64,000 nucleotides of DNA from Saussurea involucrata (GCA_033807775.1 CM066313.1:60000484-60064483), one strand, 5' to 3'; counted from the stretch's first letter, positions 10,092 to 22,659 are shown. Notes: generated by a model from the sequence alone, not told the origin. A program made the numbers and translations.

Positions 10092-12387
10092 GCTATGTTT
10101 GTGGAAAACGACTACTGGTTGGGTCGTTCTGATGATGAAAGCTATTCTGATGGTGCTAATGCTTTCATGGGATATCACTCTCCAGCGGATGAAGAAAAGA
10201 CAAGTCAGGTATGTGATTCTAACCAACAAGTTTTCTTGGATCAAATGCAATCTCTTACCGAACGGGCAAAGTCCTTTAAGGCCACCTCTAAAGAACAAAA
10301 GCTTGAGATTAGATCTCTAACCGAAAAGCTCGATGTTCAAACGAGAATAACAGAAAATTATAAGTCTGAAATTGCTAATTGAAAAGACAAATGCAAACAT
10401 CTTTCATTAGCACCTAAGGACTTAAGGGCCAAGTTATCTGAAATTCAGTCACAGTTTGATCAGTGTATGAATGAGAACGCAGAAATTGTTTATCAATGCT
10501 CTGCTCTTCAAATTCAGCACAAGGATATTGTCGTGAAAATACTTGATCTTGAAACCAAACTCCATAAAAGAGGTCAAACGGATCAAACCATCCACATGAA
10601 TAAACCCAAAGAGTTCACGTATTTTAACAAAGCCTGGGGAATCGGATACGATAACCCTCACTATTTGAAAAAGGGTATCTACAAAACACCTACTCTGTAT
10701 GACTTTGGGTGTCTTGGTTTAGATAAGAAATACCCAGAATATGCTATTAAATGGACTGGTCCTCTTGAACCTGAAAAGGAAGAGGAAACCGAGGAATACA
10801 AGTGAGCCCACAAACGAGGAATACAACTTCCATTTTGTTATGAACCTTTAAATTATTCTTATCAAAAGAACAAGAAGTATCTCTCGAATGACTACTTCGA
10901 TGGCTACAAGGTCCAAGCGACCACAACCAAGACTGAGACGGACCAGTACAAGCTCTATGTTCCTCCTCTCATATTGGAAGCAAAGATAGTCGAGTTGGAG
11001 GAGTCACTCGAGAAAGAAAGGTCAGTTTTCAAATGGAAAAGCAAGCACTAATCTCTGAGCTTGAGAAACTCAGATCTGAGAAAACGGAAGTTGTGTCAAA
11101 TGAAGACAAGGAAACTCTTCAGTGTGAAATCAATAAGCTCTCATCGAGACTGTCTGACATGATAAGAGAAACGATGAAAGAGCATATGATAAATAGTCAA
11201 CTCCAAGTGTAGCTTGACCTACTCCAAACTGGGAAGCAGATTTCACTTGAACTTTCCTCTAACTCATGTGACACATCCTCGTGTAAAGCTTTCATAGAAA
11301 ATATCTCTCCACAAGAAAGTAAAGTTTCTCAAGATGAGTGTGTTAAAAGGAATTTAAACTCTGATTTTTCAAACGCTTCCGCACTGAATTCCCCAAAGCA
11401 CACTGACACTATGTGTTCCTCGCCTTCCTTGACCAATCAAAGTCCTGAAATTCCGGAAGTCGATTTTTCAGAATATATGAACTCTGAAGGTAATTCTGAT
11501 GGAGAGTTTGAGTCGTTCCCTTTCGACAAACCTCTTCCGAGTCATACTGATTTTCTATCACCAGTGGTAAATCGACCGGTCAATTTTTTAAAGGGTGCAT
11601 GTTCTAATACAAAGACCCCATCTGTGATGACGATTTCCAAATCTAAACCTATTTCTCAAAACCAATCACAGCCGAGGCAAAAGACCGAACGATTGCCTGT
11701 CAAAAATCCTGTTTCTTCAAAAGTCGTTGACCGTTCTGTCCCTGTTGTTTCAGATAAAAATGGTCGCGTAAAACAAGAAAAACCCAAGTGGCTAAACAAG
11801 GAACCTGTCAAGGATGCAGCATCAAAGTCCTTCCCTACTGCTTTCAATTCTAGAATAAACAAAGACAACTGTGTTTGGAATCATTGGAATCGTTTTGAAG
11901 TTTCTTTTTCGATTAAACTTAATTCTGTTCATCAATTGATCCAGTTATCGCGTGATTGTTTATGTTGTTCTAGATGTGGTTGGAATTATTTTGATGCACT
12001 TAACATAAATGATTGGTTTGGGTCATATCACATGTATAATTCGACACCCAAACGCAAACCCCGTAATAACAAGAGAAAATACCATAAACAACGGGGTTCT
12101 CAAACAGAGGTTAAACCACAGCGGGAGACCAAACCCATTCCTAAACGGGTTGCTCCTACTGAGGTTAGACCGGTACCCAAGAGGCAACCTGCTACAAAAC
12201 CTGTTCATCCAAAAGGTGTAAATTCTACACCTAAGAGGCAACAGGTGCCAAAACCAGTTACTCCAAACGGTGTACAATCTACATCTAAGGGGAAGTCTGT
12301 GTCAAAGCAAGTTCCTCCACGATGTGCCAAGCCTAACCCTCCAGGACCCAAGCAAATTTGGGTACCTAAAATCCGTTAAACACGATT
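10092..12387 (+). pseudogene. Element F: coiled-coil linker between gag and protease
   Basis: Continues in the gag frame after the TAA: FVENDYWLGRSDDES, then a heptad-like Gln/Lys/Glu region (10230-10570), a stop at 10381, a KPKEFTYFNKAWGIGYDNPHY segment, and a stop at 10803. A frame change near 11025 leads into a second frame ending at 12379 with a Lys/Pro/Arg-rich tail and KQIWVPKIR, the usual lead-in to copia protease. Long linkers of this kind are typical of Sirevirus-type elements. Repeated TPKRK/PKRQ-like units lie at 12040-12300. At least three stops or shifts make it non-functional as one protein. Confidence 0.75.
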
Positions 12388-15033
12388 TTGCAGCACGGTC
12401 ATGTGTGGTACTTAGATTCTGGATGCTCCAAGCACATGACCAGAAGGAGGGAGCTTCTCACGAACTACAAAGAAGAATATGGTGGAGACGTGAGATTTGG
12501 CAACAACGACAAGGCACCGATCGTGGGCTACGGTGACATTGTCCAAGATAAGATCACAATCAAGAAGGTATCACACATCGCGGGATTGGGACACAATCTG
12601 TTCAGCATCGGGCAATTCTGCGACAAAGATCTCGAGGTCCGTTTCAAAGCTAAAAGGTATAGAATCCTCAATGATGATGAAGAGGAGCTCCTGGTTGGGA
12701 AACGCAAGACCAACCTCTACACAATTGACCTCGCAGCCCTGAAACCCGTTAACCCCATCTGCCTCCTGTCGAAGGCCAATTCTGAACAAGCGTGGATTTG
12801 GCATCGGCGTCTATCGCACCTGAATTTCAAAAGCATTAACAAACTGGTGCTGGACGGACACGTGAAAGGCATGCCCGATCTTTAATTCGTGAAGGATCGT
12901 CTCTGCGGGGCATGTGAAAAAGGAAAGATGAAGTGAGTGCCGCATCAACCGAATGTAACTTCGAGCACGTCCAGGTCTCTTGAACGCATCCATATGGATT
13001 TGTGTGGACCGATGCGTGTTCAGAGTATCAACAAGCGCAAGTATGTCTAGGTGATGGTACACATGGGTCAAGTTCCTTCGCTCGAAAGACGAAACTCCGG
13101 AGCTGATCATTAACCACCTGAAGAGCATCCAACTGAACAAGCAACAACAAGTTCAAACCATAAGGACCGACAACGGTACAGAGTTCAAGAATCAAACGGT
13201 GGACGACTATCTAACTTCAGTCGGCATTTTGCACACCTTTTCTGCCGCACGCACTCCTTAGCAAAACGGAGTGGTGGAACGATGCAACCATACCCTAGTC
13301 GAAGCGGCTCGCACCATGCTTTCTCAGTCCAATCTGCCGCTATTTCTATGGGCCGAAGCGGTGTCAACGGCTTGTTATACTCAAAACCGCTCCATCCTCA
13401 ACAAGCGGTTCAACAAGACGCCGTACGAGATCATCAACAACCGCGTTCCGAATATCAAGTACTTCTATGCATTTGGATGCACGTGCTACATCTTAAATGA
13501 CAAGGACGATCTCGGCAAATTCAGCCCCAAAGTGGACGAAGGAGTTTTCATCGGATACTCCATGCAGGCTCAAGCGTATCGCGTTTACATCAAACGGAAT
13601 AAAACCGTTGTCGAAAGAGTAAACGTGACATTCGACGAAGCCGCAGATTTGGATTCTGAACAAATTGGTTCAGAACCCGGTTTAACTGTCGTGCTAGCTT
13701 CCGGACCTCCAAGTTCGGGATCTGCACAAGCAACAGTAAATCCAAATCATGCATCTTCATCGAATGCTGATTCTTCTGATTTAGATTTATTGTTTAAGTA
13801 TTTTTATGACGACATTTTTAATGCTTCCACTCTTGTCTCAGCACAACCTAGACTTGAAGTTGCTCGTAATGAGGATTCGGCGAATCTATCCAGTCCGCCG
13901 CCTTCTACATGCACGTCGTCCATCACTGCGGAGACAACTCAACCGTCATCGTCATCGACTTCAACTGAAACCACCGTCCCCCCGGAGGAACCATTATCAA
14001 ACCCGGAAATCACTCCTACTGATTCGTCATCTGCCATAATCGAAGATCAACCTCTGAACTCCTTGGAACCAGAAGTTGTTCAACTATCGACGGATCCTCC
14101 CCCACCTCATCCGAGAAATCAGCCTGCTACACTTAAAGCAGTTCAAGACCTTCCATCTGGTGAGTACGTGGATTCGGACGCTTCTCATTCTACTCAACAG
14201 CCGCTTCCGCACACCACCAAATGGACGAAGGCTCATCCATTACATCAGATCATAGGTGATCCCTCCACTCCTGTTCAAACGCGAGCCGCTTCCGCCAATT
14301 TTTGTCTCTTCTCCGACTTCTTAAGCAAAATCGAGGCGACGAACGTACGTGAAGCACTTGAAGATCTGGACTGGGTCATAGCTATGCAAGAAGAACTTAA
14401 CCAATTCGAGGCTCTGAAGGTATGGCGACTGGTCCCACGTCCAACCCATAAGACGGTGATCGGCACCAAGTGGATCTTCAAGAACAAGAAGGACGAGGAA
14501 GGAATCGTTGTCCACAACAAGGCGCGTCTCGTGGCCAAGGAATACCGACAACAAGAAGGGATTGACTATGACGAGACATACGCTCCGGTAGCAAGGATAG
14601 AATCCATTCGTATGTTCCTCGCTTACGCCGTGCACAAGAATTTCACGGTCTTCCAAATGGATGTGAAGACCGCATTCCTCAACGGCGATCTCAAAGAGGA
14701 AGTATATGTGTCGCAACCGGATGGGTTCGTGGACAAAGAGAAGCATGATCATGTCTACATCCTGGACAAGGCTCTCTACGGTTTGAAGCAAGCTCCACAC
14801 GCCTGGTATGATACTCTGACCAAGTTTTTGACAAAGTCCAAATTCACACGAGGTAAAATCGATTCTACTTTGTTTATCAAAAACGAAAAAGGTCACATAG
14901 TTCTAGTTCAAGTGTATGTAGATGACATAATCTTCGGCTCTACTAATCCCACATATGCTAAGAACTTTGCCAATCTAATGGGAGAAGTTTTTCAAATGAC
15001 TATGCTTAGTGAGATGAATTTCTTCCTTGGTCT
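12388..15033 (+). pseudogene. Element F: pol, protease to mid-RT (5' part)
   Basis: Protease active site WYLDSGCSKHMT at about 12406. Pre-integrase HHCC finger (WHRRLSHLNF, LCGACEKGK). Integrase core with D in HMDLCG, D in RTDNGTEF and E in VVERCN. From 14360 comes reverse transcriptase (TKWIFKNKKDEEG, FQMDVKTAFLNGDLKEEVYV) with catalytic YVDDI at about 14915-14930. Integrase is dead: stops at 12883-12885, 12934-12936 and 13048-13050, a short deletion near 13055 that removes DDYSR and shifts frame, and a stop at 13259-13261. From 13262 the frame is open to the gypsy insertion, which cuts RT after FFLG-L at 15033. Confidence 0.9.
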
Positions 15034-15888
15034 TGTTTGGGCAAAAAATCAACTCGTACGACTACGACCAAAACCAGTAAGACGCACATTATAATCCAAA
15101 TCTTGTATTAAGATAAGGTCTCGACAAGAACCCAAAAAACATCCGTCGTCTCCCGTAAAAGGTAAGTCGTACGTCCCTCATGACGCTCGACCACAGCGTC
15201 GCCCGTCCCGCACGACCATCGCGTAAGATCATTGTACCTTCGAGCAAAGCTAACGTTAACCTTGACTGTTACGTGTGTTAAGTATTTAATCCAGGAGTCA
15301 AAGCCATTAACAGTGAGCAGCCATAACGGACGAAGAACATTATGGATAATCACTCCGGCGACCGTTTCCAACTGTTGTAGCCGTTGATCAAAGCATTAAT
15401 GGAGCCAATTAAGGACACGAAGACTATAAATATCAAGCTCAATCAACATTTCAAGATATCGAATATCCGGCGATCAACAACCGAAGCAATATTCAAGAAC
15501 ACCTGAAGTGAAGTATCATTCTCGACGCACGACAATAGCTCTCGACCAGCAGTTCATATTTTCTTTCGTACACGACAAACACCTGTTTTTACATTCCAAA
15601 CACTTGTACTTTACATTTTGAAGCATTTTCTTCATTTGTATTGTAATCTCTGTACGATCGACACAAGTATCCAAGGACATCGCCCCTGATTGGCGACCAT
15701 AGTATAGCGACGACACCCACTGTCGTCCGCAGGTTTTTTCCTCGTTTGAGGTTTTTCCTGCATCATCAAATCCCTTGTCTCATTTATTTTATTCCTCGTC
15801 GCACGTCTCGTCGAAAGATTCTTTCTTTAGTTGTTTAAGTCCACATCGACCTTAAGTTGTCCCTTTGGTTCGATTTTTGGCATTAACA
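15034..15888 (+). repeat. Element K: 5' LTR
   Basis: TGTTTGGGCAAAA...CATTAACA, 855 bp. TATA box TATAAATA at 15425-15432. Related to the LTR of G. Confidence 0.93.
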
Positions 15889-15891
15889 GTT

Positions 15892-15908
15892 TGGCGCCAT
15901 CCGTGGGA
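15892..15908 (+). promoter_or_regulatory. Element K: primer binding site
   Basis: TGGCGCCATCCGTGGGA, 3 bases after the LTR. Same as in G. The tRNA was not identified. Confidence 0.78.
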
Positions 15909-15989
15909 CTACATCTAGAGAAAATCCTCGACGAACGTGCATTCTACTAATAGTTTCTTGGAGTTTCTTCTATTTTCTGTTGCAGGAAA

Positions 15990-18338
15990 ATGGCAGCCCC
16001 TGGAAATCCGCAGCAAGTCGTCGCTCAGATCTATCAGGAGCTCGAGGTTGCCAGGAATCAACTCAATGCAATGGCAGAGCAGAATCGCAGAGCAGCTGAA
16101 GAGATCGCGCGGCTAAGGAATCCTTTTGGACCCCAGAATGGTCCTAGACCATTCATCCAGAATCCAGGTCCGGGACCAGGCCCGCCCGCACAGAATCAAC
16201 ATCCAGGTCCATTCATGCAAAATCAGCAGTCGGGTCCGTTCATTCCAAATCCCCAGTCTGGGCAAATTCCCCCTCAGCACATCCGACCACCACCCTTGAA
16301 CAATGGATCCCAACCATTGCAAGGTGGCTCCCAGCCGTTTCAGAATGGATCCCAATCATTTTCCCAGACGTTCCAAAGTGGTCCGCAACCTTTCCAGCAA
16401 GGATCGAAATCTTTTCAGCAGAGATCGAAGCCATTTCAACATGGACCACAATCGTTTCAGAATGGACCGCAACAATTCCACTATGGGTCGCAGCCATCTT
16501 TTGTTCCGTTCAACGGGGACACCAATGGTTCGTCGCATGGTAATGGCACTAGTCCAGGGACCAATCCCTCGACAGGGGCAAATCATGATCTTAACGATCC
16601 CGTCGCCCAGCGTTTGAAGATGTTAGAAGACCAAAATGAGGGCGTCATGTCCCTGCTCGCCAAGTTGCCTGGGACAGCCATGCCTGTCGACGTTGAGCCT
16701 CGCTCGAGGTATCAGGCGTCGCCCTTCATCGATGAGATCGCCACCGTCGAGGTCCCAAAGAAGTATAACATTCCTACCTTCACTCCCAAGTATTCGAGTA
16801 TGACCGATCCAACCGAGCATGTCGCGCAGTATAAGCAGCTCATGTGGACGATCTCGATTCCACACATGTACCAGGAAGTATGCATGTGCAAGAGCTTCGG
16901 TGCGACTCTCACTGGGCCAGCTCTCCAGTGGTTGATCAATCTCAAACCCAAATCTATCGGGTCGTTCGCCGAATTGGTCAACCAATTCTCCCAGCAATTC
17001 GCCAGCAGTCGTAAGATGGAGAAGCAGACTAGCGATATGTATTACGTCGTGCAGAAAGCCAGCGAGTCTATTTGGAGTCACTTCAATAGATTCAATGCTG
17101 AAATGATCAGTATCCGTAATGGTGACATCAAAACCGCGATCGAAGCTTATAAGCGTGGTCTGGACAATAGTTCGGATCTATACACCGACCTGACTAAGTA
17201 TCCCCCAGAGAACTTTGAAGACGTCCGAGCTCGAACCTTAGCGTATATGAGGGTCGAGGATGACGCAGCCTTTCGTCGCAAGCACACTGACGACAAGAAG
17301 TCGTTAGGCGTCAGAAAACCGGATTTCAAGGTTAAAGCTGTTTCCAGAATCGAGCCCGCGCGCCAAATTTCAAATGTTCGTTTCAAGACAAAAGCGGAGG
17401 CCAAGACCGCGACTAAATTTCCTCGATACCCCTAGATATCCTCTTATGGATTCAAAGGGTACGCAAAAGACTTAGTCGAAGCTCTTAAGTCCGTCCAAGC
17501 GACCATCCGATGGCCAAAGAAGTCCGACCTGGATGATGCTAAGAAAGACAAATCAAAGTGGTGCGACTTCCATGTCGATCATGGTCACTTGACAGACGAC
17601 TGCATCGCGCTGAAGAAGGAGCTAGCATATCATTTCCCAAAAGGAAATCTTAAAGATATCTTCGACGATGACGCCACCCCAGCTGGTAACCATCGGCCAT
17701 CGATCCCCGAGCACTCAAAAGCCGTCAATTACATCACCGGTGGTTCAGACGTGTGTGGCCTGACGTACTCTGCAGCCAAACGTCATGCCAGTCAGGCGCC
17801 CGATGACCGGCCTTTTCCTCGCTCGTCTAGACCCAAAGGAGATTTGGAGCTAGAAGCCATGAAGATTGTGTTCGACCACGTCGACCTCAGCGATTCGTAT
17901 CAGAAGCATCATGATGGGTTGATCATTCAACTCACAGTTGGTAACTGTTTAACTCGTCGAGTCTTGGTCGACGGGGGCAGCTCAACAAACGTCATTTTCC
18001 TCAGCACCATCAAAGCCATGGGAATCGATCGTTCAGAAATCGTACGACGTTCGACGACTTTTGTCGGTTTCAATGGAGAAGCGACGAGCACCTTCGGAGA
18101 GATAATCTTGCCCGTCTATGCCGGAGGAGTCAACAAGCAGACCAAGTTCAGCGTCATCGCCTGTGCGTCAACCTATAACATCATCTTAGGTCGACCATGG
18201 ATCCATGACATGAAAGCCGTTTCCTCGACATACCATCAGATGTTGAAATTCCCTACGCCATGGGAGGTCCAAGAGATCAAGAGCGAACCAAAAGTTGCTC
18301 GTGAGTGCTACAAGTTTACCTTGAAACCAAGAAAATAA
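15990..18338 (+). pseudogene. Element K: gag-protease with one nonsense mutation
   Basis: ATG at 15990 after TTGCAGGAAA. One frame to 18338, interrupted only by TAG at 17433-17435 (G reads a sense codon here: QYPKISSYG against RYP-stop-ISSYG). Residues 40-180 are Gln/Pro/Phe-rich repeats (SQPFQNGSQ-like). About 245-400 is the Retrotrans_gag domain (TLTGPALQWLINLKPKS, FNAEMISIRNGDIKTAIEAY). At about 527 is a Cys/His cluster (WCDFHVDHGHLTDDC). At about 655 is an aspartic protease (VLVDGGSSTNVIFLSTIKA), where D-G-G-S-S is the Tat-type active site, followed by NIILGRPWIHDM. It ends KPRK-stop with no RT behind it. Confidence 0.9.
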
Positions 18339-19259
18339 ACCGAAGACACAAGATCAAGCCCTTGACAGGTTCGTTTTTCTATCCCTAAATTTATATTTTT
18401 TCCACAGGGATAAGTCTACTATGGTGCCCTGTCGCACGACAACATAGTCAGTCGCAGACAATATTTCACCAAATCGCCGTGTCATTCTGTCATTTAAAAC
18501 CTATCTTTTCCTCCAAAAAAGAATAGGATAATAAACGACAGGGGGGCAATACCCTATCGAAAGGTACGTCTCAGTTTTTTCGCTCTTTATTAGTGACTTA
18601 AGCATCGGAGGGTCGTTGGTTAGCCAACGACCAACCCTTGACATTGTTTATTCCGCAGAATCGCATGACATAAACGACCAAGTCTATGACTTGATCATCC
18701 TTTACAGGGACATACGATTCAAATTAATCGCCCGATTTAGTCGTACGATTGCGAAGTCTAACGATCTCATGATCTAAGCCTCTTCATTTTGAAAAATTGC
18801 ATACTCTGAATGTATGCTTTAATCGCATATGCTTACGTTTATACACACGATTTAAAAGTCTTATGGCTTACATTCCAGTTATTGTGTTACAATGAATGCC
18901 TTAGTCGCATGATTTCCAGATTCAGTTTCAAAATTGATATGGTATTTGTTTACCAAATACATAAAACGCAAGTTCAAACAAAAGCTCGAAGTTTCATTTA
19001 CAAAACTGTCGATTACATTCAAAAGAACTCGACTACCGACGGTTGAGTATACAAAGTTAAAATGGTTCAGCCACCAACGATCGAGACGTGAAAAGACATA
19101 GCATTTCCTAAATCTAGAGAGGAGCATCGATCACGAACTCTGTCCAGAAATCTTGACCTTCGAAGCCCTGTCAATCCCGAAGAACTGATGCAAGGATCAA
19201 ACGAGTATATTAGGAGTGATCTTCCAACTCCTTATGCCTCGACATTCTAAAAATGTGGC
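18339..19259 (+). other. Element K: spacer after protease
   Basis: No gene seen. Holds a GACAGGGGGGCAA purine run at about 18537 and an inverted repeat GGTCGTTGGTTAGCCAACGA at about 18612, both also in G. The rest is AT-rich. Confidence 0.55.
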
Positions 19260-20250
19260 TCATAAGATTAATGTTAAGGTTGAAGGAAGGAATATATCCT
19301 TCTCAATGATCGACCTCCACTCCAACATTTCCTCTACCTTCACATATTCAATGAGAGGAAACAGAAGCATCTGCAAATTACAATAGAAACATACTAAATG
19401 CTCAGTGAAAGAACATCGATAACACAAGTTTTGAAAGAAAAACTTACAAAAAATGCCAGTTCGGCTAAACACAGTCCAATCTCTTCGACAGAGATCCTTC
19501 GAAAAATGCTCCTTGAAAGATAAAGAGCTGATATTTCCCCAGATGCGGAAGTGACTTTGCCCTGACGAGGACATAGTTAATCAAGAGGGTTGACCACAAC
19601 GCAAAATTGTTCGTCGCCATAGACTCTCCCTCATTCTCTCCCATCTTTACACCCTCGCCCTTGTCGGCTGACAAAAGGGTCGACGTGGCAGTAGAAAACA
19701 TCGTCGCCAGTTGCGCAGTATAAAACATCGTCGCCAGTTGCGCATTATAAAACATCGTTGCCAGTTGCGTAGTATGAGACATCGTCGCTAGTTGTGCAGT
19801 ATCTACGGATCTAATCACTGTCCACCCACACAAGTACATCTTTCGTCCTCCACTTGCGATCATTGACAGCAACGTTCAAAACTAAGGTACAATCACCTTT
19901 AAGCCTTGAAAGTAAACTATAACGACGATATTGATCGCTCATGAATTTATAAGCCATTCCTAGTGCGAAGTAAGTCGCCCGGTGACTAGAATCACTCGCC
20001 AAAACTGGGGCATCAGTTACCCTGGCGATAGGTCAAACTCACACGGAAATGCCTTGGCCAGAGGCAAATACGGCCAGTGGAAGCCCATCTTAAACAGATA
20101 TTCGTATATAACGACGTACCCCTCGGGACGCATTTCTGATCGAACCTTGCCAACCTTGCTTACGGTAATCCCCATGGGAATCCTCGCTAGACTTCTAACG
20201 TCGTCGAGATCTTCTTCATTTCGAATAGCACCTCTGGGCTCCGTCGACAT
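19260..20250 (-). pseudogene. Element K: antisense ORF with a Transposase_28-like domain
   Basis: On the minus strand, opposite to gag. From 20250: RIPMGITVSKVGKVRSEM, then EGYVVIYEYLFKMGF and LAKAFPCEFDLSPG. This is the start of the plant domain called Transposase_28 ('putative gypsy type transposon'), known to me from antisense ORFs of Tat-lineage elements. It then breaks by frame into pieces at 20002-19811, 19872-19465 and 19574-19260. The third piece begins with a short repeat (TAQLATMF units). Not translatable as one protein as it stands. The domain call is from memory of the family; function unknown. Confidence 0.65.
19695..19802 (-). repeat. 27-bp minisatellite in the K antisense ORF
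   Basis: Four near-identical 27-bp units (core CATCGTCGCCAGTTGCGCAG) encode TAQLATMFY-like repeats on the minus strand. A multiple of three keeps the frame. Confidence 0.8.
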
Positions 20251-20437
20251 TTATAAAATAACAGCTGGTAAGCATGATCGTGCGTCAGTGTGACATCACA
20301 ACTTTTCAACTTCTCATTCAGTTAAAGGCGAACCGGTCTAGTTCCACGACAACCAGGTAAGTCCCTCAACCCAGGTCACGAGCCTAAGCGTTCGACAAGC
20401 AAGATTTAAAACTTAAATTTGACATTCAATTTTCAAA

Positions 20438-20451
20438 ATTTGGGGGCAAAC
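20438..20451 (+). promoter_or_regulatory. Element K: polypurine tract
   Basis: AATTTGGGGGCAAA just before the 3' LTR; the usual plus-strand primer position. The purine run has a C in it. Confidence 0.6.
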
Positions 20452-21308
20452 AGTTTGAACAAAAAATCACGTTGTACGACTACGACCAAAACAGGTAAGA
20501 CACACATTATAATCCAAATCTTGTATTAAGATAAGGTCTCGACAAGAACCCAGAAAACATCCGTCGTCTCTCGTAAAAGGTAAGTCGTACGTCCCTCATG
20601 ACGCTCGACCACAGCGTCGCCCGTCCCGCACGACCATCGCGTAAGATCATTGTACCTTCGAGCAAAGCTAACGTTAACCTTGACTGTTACGTGTGTTAAG
20701 TATTTAATGCAGGAGTCAAAGCCATTAACAGTGAGCAGCCATAACGGACGAAGAACATTATGGATAATCACTCCGACGACCGTTTCCAACCGTTGTAGCC
20801 GTTGATCAAAGCATTGATGGAGCCAATTAAGGACACGAAGACTATAAATATCAAGCTCAATCAACATTTTAGGATATCGAATATCCGGCGATCCACAACC
20901 GAAGCAATATTCAAGAACACCTGAAGTGAAGTATCGCTCTCGACGCACGACAACAGCTCTCGACCAGCATTTCATACTTTGTTTCGTACACGACACACAC
21001 ACCTGTTTTTACATTCCAAACACTTGTACTTTACATTTCGAAGCATTTTCTTCATTTGTATTGTAATCTCTGTACGATCGACACCAGTATCCAAGGACAT
21101 CGCCCCTGATTGGCGACCATAGTATAGCAACGACACCCACTGTCGTCCGCAGGTTTTTTCCTCGTTTGAGGTTTTTCCTGCGTCATCAAATCCCTTATCT
21201 CATTTATTTTATTCCTCGTCGCACGTCTCGTCGAAAGATTATTTCTTTAGTTGTTTAAGTCCATATCGACCTTAAGTTGTCCCTTTGGTGCGATTTTTAG
21301 CATTAACA
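20452..21308 (+). repeat. Element K: 3' LTR
   Basis: 857 bp. The first base has changed (AG where the 5' LTR has TG); it ends CATTAACA. TATA box at 20843-20850. Confidence 0.92.
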
Positions 21309-22142
21309 GGTCTTCAAGTTAAACAACTGTCGACCGGGATATTCATAAACCAGGCTAAGTACATCCGGGATATTCTTAAGAAATTCCAGATGGAACAGTC
21401 CTCACCCATGAAAACTCCCATGGCACCCGGTACTAAGTTACACACCGATCTTAACGGAACGGATGTGGACACTAAACTGTATCGGGGTATGATCGGTTCT
21501 TTGATGTATCTTACTGCGAGTAGACCGGATATCATGTTTTCAACATTTTTGTGTGCCTGGTATCAATCAAAACCTAAAGAGTCTCATTTAACTGCCGTTA
21601 AACGAATCTTTCGTTATTTACGTGGTATTGCTGATCTTGGCTTACGGAACCCGAAGGAGACAGGTTTTGAGCTATCCGCTTATTCTGATGCGGATCACGC
21701 GGGCTGCATGATGGACCGGAAGAGCACCTCGGGACATATTCAGTTTTTGGGAGATAGCCTGGTGAGTTGGGCGTCCAAGAAGCAGCAATGCGTTTCAACG
21801 TCAACTGCCGAGGCAGAGTATGTGGCCGCCGCAAGCTGCTGTTCACAAGTATTCTAGATGCAGACGCAACTCAAAGACTACGGCTTAACGTATTTCAAGG
21901 TGTCCATCTACTGTGACTCGAAGAGCGCCATTGCCATATCAAGCAACCCGGTCCAACACACTAAGACCAAGCACATCGACGTTCGGTATCACTTCATTAA
22001 GAATCACGTCTAAAGAGGTACAGTCGAACTCTACTTCGTAAATACTGAGCATCAGTTAGCAGACCTTTTTACAAAACCTTTGGACGAAAAACGTTTTAAT
22101 ACTCTTGTGTCCAAGTTAGGTATGCTAAATCTGAAGACTTAA
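21309..22142 (+). pseudogene. Element F: pol, end of RT and RNase H (3' part)
   Basis: After the repeated GGTCT the RT resumes (QVKQLSTGIFINQAKY, LYRGMIGSLMYLTASRPDIM) and runs into copia RNase H: D in YSDADHAG, E in STAEAEYVA, D in CDSKSAIA, D in HIDVRYHF, then QLADLFTKPLDEKRF and the end LGMLNLKT. Stops at 21855-21857 (where related copies read a Trp) and 22011-22013. Confidence 0.9.
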
Positions 22143-22406
22143 TCCGATTGTGTGCCCGTTACAAGTTCCATACATCTACGAGTAACTGTCTATTCATCAT
22201 CTGGTGTTTACACTCCTGATGATTGAGTATACACTTTCTCGCACTTGTATTCTACTTGTTCCAGTTACACAGTTAGATTTAGTCTCTGTATTTATTCGGT
22301 AGATTTCGTTTGTTTCCTTTCTTTCTTCGTGTGTTTCTTTCTCTTTTATACTGTCGTCTACTCTTTTATGTCTATATTTGTGCTTTCACGATGTGTTCAT
22401 GTGTTC

Positions 22407-22659
22407 AGGGGGAGCACAAAGCAGTATCAGGTAAATTCACTCATTTGTTGAGGGGGAGCGTCACACACAATTTTTTAATCTGATATTAAGTTTTTTATGT
22501 GTGTGGATACTCCCGTGTTTTTTTAACTAATGTTCATCATTTGAGGGGGAGCGACACATTCTTTTCTTTAAATGCTCAAAGTTTTTATGTGTGTCGGACT
22601 CTCCATTGCAACATCCGAGGGGGAGCAAGTTTTTCCCCATTCTCAGTTTGAGGGGGAGC
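22407..22659 (+). repeat. Element F: array of five identical polypurine tracts
   Basis: AGGGGGAGC occurs at 22407-22415, 22451-22459, 22544-22552, 22618-22626 and 22651-22659, each followed by A, G or AA. Between some lie copies of a TTTTTATGTGTGTGGA-like block (22490, 22581). Multiple PPTs downstream of pol are a described hallmark of Sireviruses. Confidence 0.85.

Larger units (their letters stand above)
15034..21308 (+). mobile_element. Element K: non-autonomous Ty3/gypsy (Tat-like) element in F RT (TSD GGTCT)
   Basis: Flanked by GGTCT at 15029-15033 and 21309-21313; excising it restores FFLGLQVKQL of F RT. LTRs are 855 and 857 bp, about 3% apart by eye. The inside (4.6 kb) holds gag-protease on the plus strand and a decayed antisense ORF on the minus strand. 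There is no RT, RNase H or integrase and too little room for them. The gag type, TGGCGCC primer site and antisense ORF before the 3' LTR point to the Tat lineage (family knowledge). It inserted after F, which agrees with its slightly lower LTR divergence. Confidence 0.92.

Noticed and set aside
14321..14896. 191-codon minus-strand ORF opposite F RT
   Set aside because: It is the mirror of the conserved RT frame and has no motif of its own. The same applies to minus-strand ORFs at 12023-12277, 16240-16497, 16623-17081, 24542-24850 and 52722-53247.
20526..21002. 158-codon minus-strand ORF in the K 3' LTR, also seen at 15108-15371
   Set aside because: Lies wholly in LTR sequence; open by chance, broken in the sister LTR.
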